Source: Mixophyes australis
Taxonomy: Eukaryota > Chordata > Amphibia > Anura > Limnodynastidae
DNA: 64,000 nucleotides
Assembly: GCA_036250195.1 (NCBI GenBank)
Contig: JAVHZZ010000006.1
Coordinates: forward strand, 167,048,424-167,112,423
Reading direction: 5' to 3'
Every line of letters begins with the position of its first letter. Position 1 is the stretch's first letter. Below are positions 11,395-23,162 of this stretch, in pieces. The translations under genes and the position numbers were made by a program. The notes under the pieces were generated by a model. The model made no database searches. It saw nothing but the letters and a program-made list of their open reading frames with translations, and had not been told where the DNA came from.

Positions 11395-12045
11395 AATAGT
11401 TGTTATTGAGTTTTTCAAACAGGAATTAGAGGGTACAGAGAAAGAAAAGGAGGGGAGGAGCATATATAAACAGGGGGCGGGTTACAAAAACAAGAGGATG
11501 GGCACACAGTGAAAATAATATTGATAACATATCAGAACATAGAATGCATTACAACATTTTAGAATATCAAAAGGAATAAACTAGTCAACCTTAATATAAA
11601 TCATTCTTGGAAGGCGAGGAATATGGGGTTGAAGTAAAACTAATGGCAATCGAACCTTCCCCATTCATAACATACTCATCCCATTTGAGTCATTTGACAA
11701 TGCTGGAAGAAGCAGGAGGAATATGGCATACCCAACATTTCCATTTACAAATTGAATTGAATTTTAGATATAATCTTGTCCATATTGGGTGGGTGAAGTG
11801 AGTTTTGGACTATAGCAACCCTTGCTGCTATAATTATGTGTCCCAGAACATACAGGTCATGTTTTAAACTGTTGAGAAGTATAAGCGTCTTCTGGATCAG
11901 GAGTAACTGGTGTCCCAATAACTGTGGAGATTAAGCTAAAGACTTCTCTCCAGAGTGGTTGAATTGTTGGGCAGTCCCAGAATAGATGCATAATATTTAT
12001 GTTTGGGCACAATAACGCCAGCAAACTTTCTGTTTGCTATAGGTC
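11395..12045 (-). pseudogene. Tx1/L1-like LINE ORF2 3' end with 3' UTR
   Basis: The reverse complement encodes a region resembling the end of Tx1/L1-group ORF2 proteins. It reads MHLFWDCPTIQPLWREVFSL, then a short linker, then HDLYVLGHIIIAARVAIVQN and a final segment with LHPPNMDKIISKI. The HLFWDCP..QPLW stretch and the later IIIAAR block are typical of the post-RT cysteine-containing C-terminus. At least one frameshift near 11880 and later stops break it. The 3' UTR runs down to about 11395 and ends near GTTTGAAAAACTCAATAACA. The RT core is absent (5' truncated). Confidence 0.7.
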
Positions 12046-13377
12046 TTGACATAAAACATGCCTAACGTAAAACCTCATGGTGTCTATCTACATTACATAC
12101 TTTTTACTCTGTGTACTAATAATTTGTTACATTCCTCTTATAATTACCCACTTGTTCTAGGGCTCTGTGCATTACACCAGATTTGGAGCATTCTAATTTA
12201 GTAACACAAAATTATTTTCTTAGGACAAAACAAACACGTGTACCATGTCAGTAGGGGCAATCAATGAAGAAATAGTTAGAAAATAGATTGGATTGCAGAA
12301 AGGAAATTGTCCTTTGTACCTGGAGATGGCACGGAGGATATCATCGTATGAGCTCACACACATCTCTCCTAAGGCTGACTGCATCAGGTACAAGGAAATA
12401 CAGCTGTGTAGTTCTTACCCAGAAATCCCCTCACATAATAAGAACAATGGGCTGTTTTCTTGTGCACAGAGAATAATCCCTTAATTCGCCTCATAGCAAG
12501 ATTTTTTTTGAAGGTGTTAAAGAAGCAGTGTAAAAAAATTCCAACTTTCAACCCATTCACTGCCAGGAAAGGGACAAGGAATGATCAGCTAAATAATAAA
12601 TTTGCATCTTAAATGATTGCTTGTTAAAGGCGTAATTAGATTTTTTTTGTTACAGTTGCTTAAATGGAGTACCCCATAAATTCCAATTGTATCTCCCCCC
12701 GACACCTAGCAAAACCTGTCTCCCCCTTGAGTTTGGGTAACCCAGTGTGTGCCTGCAGCTGATGTTTTTCCAGGTACATAAGCCTGGAAAAGATTGAAAG
12801 TAAACTTTGTTAAGTAGAGGGTGGAGGTAAATATACCCAGTACCATTGGGGTTTTAGGGGTGTGATTCCCTTTAGGTTACTGATTGGCAGAGGAGGAAAA
12901 AAATTCTTCGAGTTATACTTTAATGTACCAAACATAATTTCATACATTGAAAAAAATGCACAGTGATATATTTTACAGAACATGTCATAATTAGAAACCA
13001 GGAATAACCAAAACTGGATTTATTTTAATGTTTCTCATTGCACCCCCAGCAAGCACGTATTCATTTATAAAATATGATTGCTAGATAGAATATACTCTGA
13101 AACCACTTGTTTCCATCTCTGTGGTTTGGTGGTACCGCACACAATATCATATGCATAGGTCCATATGCAGGGTTTGTAGCATCTGACACTTATGACCTGA
13201 AACAGGGCAAGAAAGGGGTGTTCAAATGTAGGCCAAGTACTGTAAGGGCATGTTTGCATAATTGTGAATGATGCTGACCTAGGGACATACATATATGCCT
13301 GACAGTAGCCAAATCTTTTGTGGGTGCCAGAGAACTGGTGCAAAGATCTGTGCTGCTGATGTTAAAAAATCATGTTA
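12046..13377. other. Unassigned DNA
   Basis: Contains TTTTTTT tracts and short open frames only. No gene, RNA or dated repeat is identified. Confidence 0.5.
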
Positions 13378-14060
13378 AAAAAGTAAAATAAAGTGGCCCC
13401 AGCCTGGGCTGATAGAGGCAAAATTGGGGGGACAAATAGTGTGGGGGTCCACACGAAAAAGCCGCTAGAAGCACTAGGCTATGATAGGATGGGCCTAACC
13501 TGTTCAGCATGGGGCTAAATTTCCCAGGAGGCAAAAAAAATGCATGCCCCTCTTCTACAAGAAACAGCCCCATGCTGAAAGTACTAGAGCTGCTTCTTCC
13601 AACACCTCTTTCCACCGGGTGTTGCTGTAATATGTGTTAAAAAGTAGATTATGGTATTTTTGCTTGTGCACTACAGGTGCCAGCAAGCCCTGGCATGTCT
13701 ATATGGTTTGAGTTTACTATATCATGTAGAACTACAAGTGTTAGTATACCCAGTGCCGGATTAAGGGAATGGAGGCCCCCTGGGCTAAGGGGGTCTCCAT
13801 TCCCCCGCGATCCGAGCTGCCCGCCACCCCCCCCCCCCCGTGATCCGAGTTGCCCCCCCGCCCCGGCACTTGCCTCGCGCGCTGTACGCTCTTTACTGGG
13901 AAGTTGCCCGCCCCCGACCGATCAATACTGCTGCTGAGCACTTTCAAGGGCCCCCTGGATGCCATAGGCCCCTGGGCTGTAGCCCAGTTAGCCCTATAGA
14001 ACTTCATATGGCAGCATGCCCGGACATCCAGGGCATGCTGGGACTTGTAGTGCACCTGTA
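13378..14060 (-). mobile_element. Repeat family X, copy in reverse, split by a MITE
   Basis: The reverse complement follows the same order as copies at 25.9-27.0 and 44.7-45.5 kb: a hairpin region with ACTACAAGTCCCAGCATGCC (inverted at 14033-14056), then GGAAGAAGCAGCTCTAGT (compare GGAAGAGTCCTAGT), then GGGAAATTTAGCCC..GCTGAACAGG (compare GGGAATCCAGCCC..GCTGAACAGC). A MITE at 13751-14012 interrupts the hairpin. It looks like a non-autonomous element; its own termini are not visible. Confidence 0.65.
13751..14012. mobile_element. hAT-like MITE nested in family X
   Basis: Starts CAGTGCCGGATTAAGG, a hAT-type end, with GGCCCCTGGGCT blocks inside. The right end is degraded (CTTCATATGGC for the expected CTTAATCCGGC) and seems to lack the last four bases. 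Flanks AGTATACC and AGCATGCC (6 of 8 identical) look like the target duplication. Removing the element restores the family X hairpin. A run of C at 13827-13840 is inside. Confidence 0.6.
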
Positions 14061-14553
14061 AACAATGACTGTAAAATAAGCACACACACAAACATCTTGC
14101 CCTTGCTTTCTTATGGTGTCATGCCTTCAGAGAAGTGCCGGGTCCCCAAATAACGAAATGTCTTTGTACCACATAGCGCTGCAAGGGGATGCACACTCAC
14201 AAAATGCAAATGTACAGAAACCCCTACCAACCAATCAGTTTTAGCTGATCTAGTGCACGTTAGATAATGGGGAGCATTTATAAAAGGTCAGGCATAAAGG
14301 CAACAACAGACAAACATGGTTATGTTCATTTTAAGAACTTTTTTTTTTTATATTTGAAGGCGATTTTTGGATGCAATAGAGCAATTAGCTCCAAAACAGT
14401 TGTCTGCTATGCAAATAATGCAAATTTTCCATTTACCAAGTCATAAGAAAGTCAGAAATCTGTGAAATTTATCCAGATTATCTAGTAATTAGTGCTTAGA
14501 GTTTCCCCCTTCCCTGGGATAGTGAAGACAGACATTTTTCTTTTTATTTGTGT
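14061..14553. other. Unassigned DNA
   Basis: A poly-T tract at about 14340; nothing else recognised. Confidence 0.45.
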
Positions 14554-14554
14554 T

Positions 14555-14660
14555 TCAAGATTCATGAGATTGCAGCCTATGAGAGGTGACTCACTCCTCG
14601 GTATAGTCATGAGTTCCTATGGAATTGGAGATCTTCAAACAAGATCCCTTTACCTATAAG
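14555..14660 (+). repeat. Diverged direct repeat, unit 1
   Basis: About 105 bp with GAGATTGCAGCCTATGAGAG, GTGACTCACTCCTC and AGATCCCTTTACCT matches 15528-15640 in the same order and orientation, roughly 80% identical by eye. Type of element unknown. Confidence 0.7.
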
Positions 14661-15167
14661 TAAAAGACTCGAAAAGGAAGAAATGTGTCATAAGAGGGAC
14701 AATCAGTGAATTCTTCTTATGTAGCAAATTAAAATCACATCTTTTATAAAAATAAAGATTTCCCATATCATTCCTGAATAGTCACTAGTAGAGAAAATAA
14801 AACTGTCCCGCCTCTCTATGCTATGTATTAATATCATGATAATATGTATATTTTGCATTTTGATCCTTTGTTTGACTCTGAATAAATATGGTATAAGAAC
14901 TTTGAATAAAGATTTGTCATCCACATTTGTCCTTTGTGATTTCTGGTTTGTTATTAGATGTTAGTTAATAATAACAAAACTCCTCTATCAATCATCAAAT
15001 ACCTACAACATAGGGTATTGGAGAAAATGCAATGATGTCCTCCTAATGATATACTGTATATTATATTAGGGTCCTAGCAGTCATTTAGCCTGTGCCATTT
15101 AATAGCAATGATTCCTGTTATTCAGGCTACAACTTAGATAATCCATCAGTTCAGGCTAATCACCTGA

Positions 15168-15170
<3 letters not shown>
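14661..15170. other. Unassigned DNA between direct repeats
   Basis: No coding or repeat family recognised. The frame at 14703-14924 (minus) has no signature. Confidence 0.4.

Positions 15171-15219
<49 letters not shown>
15171..15219. repeat. (TA)n microsatellite
   Basis: Uninterrupted alternating AT of about 48 bp. Confidence 0.95.
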
Positions 15220-15223
<4 letters not shown>

Positions 15224-15527
15224 TTGACTCCTTCAACTCCCCCATATGTGTTATAGTCAAAAGCCCAAAAGTAAAATGGGGCTGCTGTAGAATAATTGCA
15301 GCTGTTACATCCACTATTAACAAGAGGTATCTATATGACCCCCTAAATCTGCTGTATAAATTGTAATCAGCTACAATCGGAATAGAGCCCTCTATGAAGA
15401 CTAGTGGGTTATTTTCCTCTCCTTAGTTTAATAAAAATCTATCCACCATAGGTAATTAGTCCTGTATCTCAATAGACTAAGGGTAACTTTTACTTGTGAG
15501 TCAGAGTTTCAAACGCATCCAAGGAAT

Positions 15528-15640
15528 CACATAGCGAGATTGCTGCCTATGAGAAGTGACTCCCTCCTCAGTATAGTCACAAGTTCCTACTGAATTGCAG
15601 ATCCTCAAAGATGATCCCTTTACCTGTTACAAGATGCTCT
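15528..15640 (+). repeat. Diverged direct repeat, unit 2
   Basis: Partner of 14555-14660, carrying GCGAGATTGCTGCCTATGAG, GTGACTCCCTCCTCAGTATA and GATCCCTTTACCTG. Confidence 0.7.
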
Positions 15641-16494
15641 ACTTCCAGACTTTCCACTTAATTTATTATTGCAGTTACCAGAGCTGAATTAAATTATGAG
15701 AACAGTGTTATTTTGTAACATTAATTAATCAGTCAATCCAGCAAATGTAGTGGTAACAAGAGCTTCTTACACTCTCTGGGGGGATTCATCTATTAAGTCT
15801 GGACTAGGCTGAATATTGATCGTTCAGATCACAAAATCGACCTCCTATATGTGTGATGAGTGGCGGATTAAAAAGATAGATGTGAGAGTGTTATGTAACT
15901 GATCACTTTACTGCAGCCACACCTTTGTTGCTAAGGAGTATTGATCTGTCATACGATTCCTTTGAAGAGCCTCTGAGTAGATCTCAACAATTTTGTTTTA
16001 CAACCACCATCTCTTAGATAAACACCATCAAGTTGCAAGTGGCTTAAGATGGATAATAGTTAAAACCACCTGAAAATGTTATCACTCAGCAAACCTTCTG
16101 TCAGATAGTTATATATTTTTAAACTAGTTCATTATTTATCCAAGGAGCCCTGAGATAAACTCAAAGACAGGGCAAGGGGATTAGTCGAGTTAAAGTGTGA
16201 CAGACTTTTATATAATGCTTTACCCACTTTTCTAAAAATTTTAAGTGAATTAGTGTGCAAATAGTCAACTAGTCCACAGATCCAGCACAGCAAATATTTT
16301 GTTCAGTTCACATGCAATAAAGTGTCTGGATAAATATTTTCAACAAATATTTTTCCACAGATATGGGACATGGTGCAGAAATTCCCACTAAATGACATTT
16401 CTTTATTTTGTTTTGTATTGTGTTTTTCTTTAAATCCATAATAAAAACTGAAATACCGGTACTTGCCTCAAATTCTTGGTGATAAAGTATAGAC
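15641..16494. other. Unassigned DNA
   Basis: No gene or repeat family recognised. The sequence GGGGGGATTCATCTATTAAG near 15779 looks like a MITE end but no partner was found. Confidence 0.4.
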
Positions 16495-16645
16495 CAATAT
16501 TTCTCAAAACTGCCCTCAGACCTCGGCAGCACTGCATGTTTTGCGGATCTCCTCACAGTACCACAAGTGGAATAATTAATGTCTTATGTTCTAATAAATT
16601 CTCCTGTGCTCCTATGAGGACATCCACAAAAGATGCACTGCTGGC
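16495..16645. mobile_element. Possible MITE fragment of the CCTCAGACC/GCATGTTTT type
   Basis: The order CCAATATTTCTCAAAACTGC, CCCTCAGACC, ACTGCATGTTTTGCGGATCT, CTCACAGTACCACAAGTG and CCTGTGCTCCT resembles a widespread palindromic vertebrate repeat whose ends read TTTCTCAAACT and CCTCAAGACC. The right inverted end is not visible. Recognition is by motif memory. Confidence 0.35.
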
Positions 16646-17680
16646 TCGAGTTTCCCCAGGCAACTATTGCTGCGCTGCCATCATCACCTATCGCTCATCA
16701 CCATGTAGTCCATTTCCGTAATCCACATTATGTCCCATACACTATAGAGTTGGATGCATGTACGTGTATATTTTAAGGTGCGCCTCAAGATACGTTAGAT
16801 GCAAAATTATCCGCAATTGTGCTTTGGGTATGTCAGACCCAATTATAGGCAACTTAATGCAGACAATTGCAGCTATGTTTATTAGTAGGAGTCAGGCCAC
16901 AAAGCCTGTCATTAGTGTTGTGGCTCCCAAGGAGCAAGTACTCGTTGTATATAGCATTTGTTATTTTTTTACCAATGCATTAAACATTGGAAGAAAAAAA
17001 AGAATCCCCATGAATTTAGGAGACTAATAAATGGGTAAAAGAGGGTGCATGTGGGGTAGTGTTTTATTTTTAATACAGTGTGTTCTTTTTAAGAGTAATT
17101 TTATCCTGATGCACTACAGGTCTATTATTTATTTTATTAATAAAATAATTTATTTCATTTTTTTTACACTAGCAAGGTCTTTGCTGATAACCATCATCAA
17201 CATGAATCTTGCTCCAGGGTCAAGCACCCACAACAGATACTCCTCCTGAAAGTCATATCTGCGCCTCTGAACTATTAAGTAGATCAGAATTATGTATACA
17301 TGCCTTTACTATACTTGGCTTACATTTACACTTCCCTCCTTCTGCCGCCTCTCCAAACGCTAAGAGGCGCAAGTCAGGGATAAACAAAAATATACGTTCA
17401 ACTTTAAATGACCCCCCATGTATGTAAAAGAAATACACGCATTCTATCATAAAATCATTTATTTTTTTTATGTTGGCAGGCATACAATAAAAATAAAGTG
17501 CTAAGATAAGCAAACAAGAGTCAGCCTTCTACCTCTGCAATTCTACTCCCCTAGACCTGAGCCTATGAATCTGAGCCTAGTTATATTCTGCAATTCTGCT
17601 ATTTTGTGGCCTAGAATTGCAGACGGAGTATGTTTATCCCCTGACTATGAAGGGGGATTCAGAATGTACATGTTAGTACC
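16646..17680. other. Unassigned DNA
   Basis: Some GCGCCTC/GAGGCGC inverted pairs (16781 region; 17260 and 17362) hint at decayed MITEs, but no complete ends are visible. Confidence 0.4.
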
Positions 17681-17845
17681 CAGGGGAGGGTTGCACATTT
17701 TAGCCCGGGGGGCAAGACTCGACTCAGCAGTCTTTTTTAAAGCAAAAATATGTAGGTGGCCCAGTGACCCAGCCCAAGGGACCCACTATGGGACTGGCCC
17801 AGGGGGGCAGATGCCTTTCTGCCCCCCCAGACCGGCCTGTCCCTG
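17681..17845. mobile_element. hAT-type MITE (165 bp)
   Basis: Starts CAGGGGAGGG and ends CCGGCCTGTCCCTG. The interior TTTTAGCCCGGGGGGCAAGA and CCAGTGACCCAGCCCAAG matches the MITE at 40485-40652. Flanks TTAGTACC (17673-17680) and TTCGTCCC (17846-17853) agree at 6 of 8 positions. The 109-codon frame over it (17565-17894) is a by-product. Confidence 0.75.
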
Positions 17846-17853
17846 TTCGTCCC

Positions 17854-18170
17854 AGACCTGTCAACTTCTAAAAATTATTTTTTTCACATTGTGATTGTCA
17901 AGGGTGAAACGTGCTTCCAATATTACCACAGTTAATGTATTAATGTCCTTAGACAAACATGATATATGTAGAGCACTGCACACCACAAAATCATTTTGCA
18001 AAATTACTTGGACATGCAAGAGCCAAAATTTAAACTAGTATATTATTACAGGAAAAAGGAAATATTGTATATAGTGCACCATAATAATGCAGAAAATATA
18101 TACCATCTTGGTGGTTTGCCAAAATAATGAGTACACAGCATAAAAGTGAATATATGCAATTTCAGAGACT
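17854..18170. other. Unassigned spacer
   Basis: AT-rich, nothing recognised. Confidence 0.45.
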
Positions 18171-18494
18171 ATTATCATCATCACAACCATTTATTTATAT
18201 AGCGCCACTAATTCCGCAGCGCTTTACAGAGAACTCATTCACATCAGTCCCTGCCCCAATGGGGCTTGCAGTCTAAATTCCCTAACATACACACACAGAC
18301 AGACAGCCAGACTAGGGTCAATTTACCTACCAGTATGTTTTTGGAGTGTGGGAGGAAACTGGAGCACCCAGAGGAAACCCACGCAAACACAGGGAGAACA
18401 TACAAACTCCTAACAGATAAGGCCATGGTTGGGAATCGAACTCATGACCCCGGTGCTGTAAGGCAGAAGTGCTAACCGCTACGCCACCGTGCTG
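18171..18494 (-). mobile_element. V-SINE-like tRNA-derived SINE with L2 tail (antisense)
   Basis: On the minus strand the order is: a tRNA-like head (GGTTAGCACTTCTGCCTTAC, then box B-like GAGTTCGATTCCC); the conserved central block (GTGTTTGCGTGGGTTTCCTC, CTCCAGTTTCCTCCCACACT); and an L2-type 3' tail (GCAAGCCCCATTGGGGCAGG, GCGCTGCGGAATTAGTGGCG, ATAAATAAATGG, then TGATGATAAT). It is essentially full length and matches the plus-strand copy at 61.7 kb. The tRNA-like part is a pol III promoter relic, not a tRNA gene. Confidence 0.85.
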
Positions 18495-19223
18495 CTATGT
18501 GTAGTTGACATAACAAGAATCATTTGCCAAGCTGCAAAAATCTAGACCAGCAATGCTAATTACATGTTATGATATTGTGTACCTATTTTTACTCAAGAGC
18601 ACTGTATATACAGCAAGTTATGAATTAGTGCATCAAGATCCCAGAAGATGTACAAATGTACATATTTTAAAGTTACTGAAACTGGGTGGATCAGCTTGTG
18701 TTTTTTGCTGTATGTGGACTTGGCACACTGGTAAGCATTGTATTACTCCCACATGCAAGAAAAGGGACGTCTTCTTACAGGTCAGCATGTTTAAATCACA
18801 TTTGATAACTGTTCAGAGCTCCCCTCCAGGAGATGCAGTCAAGCTCTCAAGTCAAGTCATGGATAGGAGGGGCTTACCAATCTGATTTGTGTACAAGCTC
18901 CACCCACTGAGATGTGATGATAAGAAACATGCCATTAGTGTGCAGAGCACGATAATGATAATTACATCATCATGCTGGGTTCCGTCCACAACTTTATATT
19001 CTGGCACTGCATCAGGGAAATTGCCAGACTCTCTTGGGATCCTGGGAGATCACCCACTACTTCAGACAGTGATGCTCTAATCAGACGGTTTTCAATTCTT
19101 GAACCAGTTTGACGAAACGTTAAAATAACCTGTTAAAAGTCCATGAATGTTGAACGGTGAACCTCAAATGCAAACCTTGAACAGCGAATCTTGAAAGTGA
19201 ATGGTGAATATGAACTGTAAACA
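18495..19223. other. Unassigned DNA
   Basis: A 110-codon open frame at 18553-18885 has no recognisable domain. No repeat identified. Confidence 0.45.
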
Positions 19224-19870
19224 TGAACTCATCATCATCATCATCATCACCATCATCATCATTTATTTATATAGCGCCAACATATTCCGTAGCGCTTTAC
19301 AATTGGGGACAAACACAGTAAACTAATAAACTGGGTAAAACAGACAAAGAGGTGAGAAGGCCCTGCTCGCAAGCTTACAATCTATGGACCAATGGGAGTT
19401 TGACACATGAGGTTAAGTCTAAATCTACATTTTGCATTTCGGCCCAGCCAGGCTGCAAAGGTAAAAGTGACTCATAGACTAAATGATCCCGTCACACAAC
19501 AATGTTGGTCAGGGGGTAATTGTCTTGTGTGAAATTATGTAACAGGAGGCAAAAGGGTAAGGTAGTGAGGTTAAGAGGGGGGTTGAGGAATATTATAAGC
19601 TTGTCTGAAGAGGTAGGGTTTCAGAGAATGCTTGAAAGTTTGTAGACCAGAGGAGAGTCTTAGTGTGTGAGGGAGAGAATTCCATAGAGTGGGTGCAGCC
19701 CGAAAAAGTCCTGTAACCGGGAATGGGAGGATGTAATGAGGGTGGATGAGAGATGCAGACCTTGTGCAGAACGTAGTTGCTGAGTTGGGAGATATTTTGT
19801 GACAAGAGAGGAGATGTGGGTGCAGCTTTGTTGATGGCCTTGTAGGTTAGTAAAAGTATTGGGGTCTATT
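19224..19870 (-). mobile_element. L2 LINE 3' end with C-terminal coding remnant (antisense)
   Basis: The tail is a run of ATG/TGATGATG (19224-19264 on the complement) preceded by GCGCTACGGAATATGTTGGC. Upstream on the minus strand are the 3' UTR and a C-terminal fragment around 19600-19800 reading FSGCTHSMEFSPSHTKTLLW and STNFQAFSETLPL. This is a frameshifted version of the L2 end seen at 51.3 kb (WNDLPRSIRL..LKVFKRALKTH). 5' truncated. Confidence 0.8.
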
Positions 19871-20041
19871 GGCGATTGTACTGTGAACATGTTTGGGGCT
19901 TCGAACCATTTAGATATTTTCAAGCATCTCTAATTTTTGGAGTTTATTGGATTTTTCAGGAAAGTCGGGAAGTAGGATATAAATTTGTCTCTAAGGTTGA
20001 AAGATGTCCATGGGTTAGCAAAGTCCTTGGGTCAAAGATCT
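19871..20041. other. Unassigned spacer
   Basis: Nothing recognised; it may be more L2 sequence. Confidence 0.35.
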
Positions 20042-20072
20042 CCCCCCCCCCCCCCCCCCACACACACACACG
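20042..20072. repeat. Poly-C followed by (CA)n
   Basis: About 18 C then six CA units. Confidence 0.95.
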
Positions 20073-21162
20073 ATTGGATGTTGTACGTTATGATATATTT
20101 TAAAGGGGAGACCTTTTGCACCTTCTAGGAACATTTTATAAAGGAATTATAAATGCAATTATTCCAATGTAATAACAAATCTAAATCTGAAAATAAGAAT
20201 GACACATATAATAAAGAAACCCCGGACGTCTCTTCCCTCAATGGAAACGTTTCGCCACACAGAACAATGAATTAAATTAAAATGTGGGACAGTTTGTAGA
20301 AAAAGAGGAACAAGGCGATATCAGCCTAAAAAAGTTGTGCGGTAAGCGGTTTGCTCTCACATCAAATGTGAAAGACAAAATTGGCTCTCATGTTTATAGG
20401 TTTCAAAAGCTGCGTGGTTACTATTATTTCTATCAGTCCCACTTTTTTGAAGGATTGTCCCTCTAATAAATTGAAATTTGTGTTTGGAAGTCTGCCAAGT
20501 TTTATTTATATTTCTATGCAAATAGTTCTTCTTTAGACATACGCAATATAGTGAGGTATAGATGTTACTGAATGCGTCACTGGGTGATAAGCACTACTCA
20601 CAATAATCAACAAGGACACACAACAATCTATATACATAAAGACCAGATTACAGGCAGCAAACATCCTTTTACGCTCAAAGCACTACTGCCCTCTAGCTGT
20701 GACTATTACAAATAAGCGCACTCTCCACACAAAGATAAACAGATGTTTGGAACCTTTAACAGGGCTGTATATTTACTATACAAACAAACTAGACAAGCAC
20801 AAAACACTGTTCATGGGGAAACATAGAAATGGTTGTATGTTTGTTTAATTAACACAATTTCTCTTTATGTTTTCCTTTGTGCTTTGGCTTTAGCTATGAT
20901 ACCATTTAAAGTAATAGAGAAGAGGATGTTGTATCGATGGTTCTGAGCAGGTAGGGTACACAATTACTAATTTAGGGCATATTTACCCACAATGCCTAGG
21001 GCAAATAACATCTAGGTATAGTCATAGGTACTTACAGTCTAGTTTTACAACATTATTGTGTAATACATATGGTAAAAAACATGTTGAACATTTGTATACA
21101 ATTTTAAAAAAATGATAATAAGAAAAAAAATTCAATGTAACTGGAAACATTATCCATGTAGG
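20073..21162. other. Unassigned DNA
   Basis: No family recognised. GGCGAAACGTTTCC on the minus strand near 20246 recalls the hammerhead-associated motif at 29.19 kb, but the CTGANGA half is absent. Confidence 0.4.
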
Positions 21163-22050
21163 CTTGAAATCATACTTGCCAACTTATGGCAAGTATGATC
21201 CAAGAGCTAGGATAGGAAGTAAGGGTGTGCACCGGCCACTTTTGGGGTTTTGGGTTTTGGGTTCTGATTAGCTTGAGGTTTTGGGTTCTGATTAGTTTTG
21301 CCAAAACACCCCACGAAAGGTTTTGGTTCTGATTTCAGGTTTTGGGTTCTGATTTTTTTTAAAAAAGCATAAAAAGTGCTAAAATCCATTATTTTGTTTT
21401 TTTTTCACTCCTACACTATTATTAACCTCAATAACATTAATTTCCACTAATTTCCAGTCTATTCTGAACACCTCACACCTCACAATATTGTTTTTAGTCC
21501 AAAAGGTTGCACCGAGGTAGCTGGATGACTAAGCTAAGCGACACAAGTGGGCGGCACAAACACGTGGCCCAACACGTGGCAGGATCAGTGAACTTATATA
21601 GCAGTGCCGCTGGACTTATACGGCAGGATCAGTGCCTTGCTTGCAGTCTCCTAGGTAATGCAAATAATCCGGTGAGGCTACTTGGTGGGAACAGTTATAA
21701 TTGAATTGGGAACATTAAGTAAAACTCTAATTTTCTCCTAAAAGTCATGTTCTTCCTAGACTAATGTGGCCTTTTAATTCATGCAAAAAAAAAGATATCA
21801 ATGTCACATATGCTGATTAAAAATGAATAACATCTTTTCTAAAAGCCTGCGTGACTGCGGGAAGATGAATTAGTCCACTATACTTATGTCAGTAGAAATA
21901 GAGTAATTATAAAGAAAGAAGCGCTTTCCCTATGGATGCAATCGGGGCTGCCTCACATTACAATATAATCACCAAATGTTTCATAAACTGTAATGCTAGA
22001 GATTAGTAGTAATATCCAAGCTACCAAAATTTCATAAAATGTTTGTTGTA

Positions 22051-22069
22051 TATATATATATATATATCT
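22051..22069. repeat. Short (TA)n
   Basis: Ten TA units inside the nested hAT element. Confidence 0.8.
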
Positions 22070-22642
22070 CAGGCACCACACAATGCACTCAAAAATGACC
22101 ATAAACAAAAAGACAAATAGTTGTCAAATACATTATTTATTCTAAAATAGATTGAAAAGCATATCGCCACTTAAAATTGAATTCATTAGTATGAATTGTA
22201 GGAAGATGATCATCCAAAAAAGTGGTAAAGATTTTTAAAAATAAAAAGTTATAAAGTAAGTAATGTTCAAAAAATATTAAAAACTCTGCAGCGTGAGTAC
22301 TCACGTATTCTGTAGTTGTTTATTAGATGTTTATCCGATACTTGATAGAATTCATTCAGATCTCCTTATCCGGACACTTATTGTATGTATCTTCCGGCTG
22401 AGCCGCACTGGAGATACTGAGTGATGTATTAGTTTGAACTTCCTGGTTTGTTGGAACGCATATGCGTTCCAATATGCGAACTTCCGGTTTCACCGATTCT
22501 TAATATTATTTGTAGATGTTCTTCATAGCCTTTTTTCTTTATATAAAGGGCTGTCAATTGGATTTCCCGTAATATACTTATAGAATGGCGATTTCGATTG
22601 TCACTTCAATTTAAGAATAGTGTTTGGAACGCACCAGGTATT

Positions 22643-22757
22643 GCAGTTCTCAAACTTCCGGTCTAGCGGTCTAACGCTGCGGCTTCCAGAATGTATAGAT
22701 CTTCTACATTCTGGAAGCCGTGGCGTTAGACCGCTAGACCAGAAGTTTGAGAACTGC
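22643..22757. repeat. 115-bp near-perfect palindrome
   Basis: Arms starting GCAGTTCTCAAACTTC and reading into TCTAGCGGTCTAACGC meet around a loop near 22696-22704. A few arm mismatches (CCGG/CCAG, CTGC/CGTG) are present. It sits within the hAT element and explains antiparallel open frames at 22601-22967. Confidence 0.85.
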
Positions 22758-23162
22758 GAGATCCGACGGCTTGATGACGAGGTTTTGCCTCGTTCTGAGG
22801 TTCGTGATCGGCGGGAACCCCCGAACAGTGCTCGGATCCGGGCTCGGATCGGCACTGTTCGGGGGGGTTCTGATTTGCTAATTCCCGACCCGCTCATCTC
22901 TAATAGGAAGGTGGGCATGAAGGGGACGGGGCTCCAAAAATCGTGTAATTTTGGACCCGCCCCGTGACAAGATGACGCAAATGCGTCATTTTACAGCGGG
23001 GACGGGGCTAAACGCCGCGATTCCCGGTGAATTGCAGCATTTTGGACCAAATTCTGCTAAGATGCGAGAGATTGCCAGACTCTCCCGGGAGTCCGTGAGT
23101 CTCACCCGAAAAGGCGGGAGTCTCCTGCACATTCCGGGAGAGTTGGCAAGTATGCTTGAAAT

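Larger units (their letters stand above)
21220..22902. mobile_element. hAT-type non-autonomous element nested in the MITE
   Basis: Starts TAAGGGTGTGCACCGGCCAC and ends GACCCGCTCATCTCTA, flanked by perfect ATAGGAAG (21212-21219 and 22903-22910). Both ends match the 398-bp element at 27344-27741, in opposite orientation. The interior has runs of TTTTGGGTTCTGATT (21237-21355) and a long hairpin (22643-22757). The middle (about 21700-22640) does not look like the rest and may contain older insertions. No transposase is recognised. Confidence 0.85.
21171..23154. mobile_element. hAT MITE (CATACTTGCC family), host of a nested hAT
   Basis: Ends CATACTTGCCAACT and AGTTGGCAAGTATG are perfect inverses. 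The 8-bp duplication CTTGAAAT flanks both sides (21163-21170 and 23155-23162). Once the inner element (21220-22902) and one copy of its duplication are removed, the host is about 293 bp. A related copy at 47322-47578 has the same termini and its own duplication. Confidence 0.9.

Noticed and set aside
20230..20260. Second hammerhead-like site (GGCGAAACGTTTCC on the minus strand)
   Set aside because: No CTGANGA half within range, so only a shared short motif remains.
22300..22600. Penelope or LTR terminal region inside the nested hAT
   Set aside because: Mixed GC/AT text with CCGG-rich motifs suggests an older insertion, but no terminus, duplication or motif supports a type.
22601..22967. Overlapping 105- and 115-codon frames on both strands
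   Set aside because: They run through a 115-bp palindrome and the end of a hAT element; mirrored translations reveal the cause.
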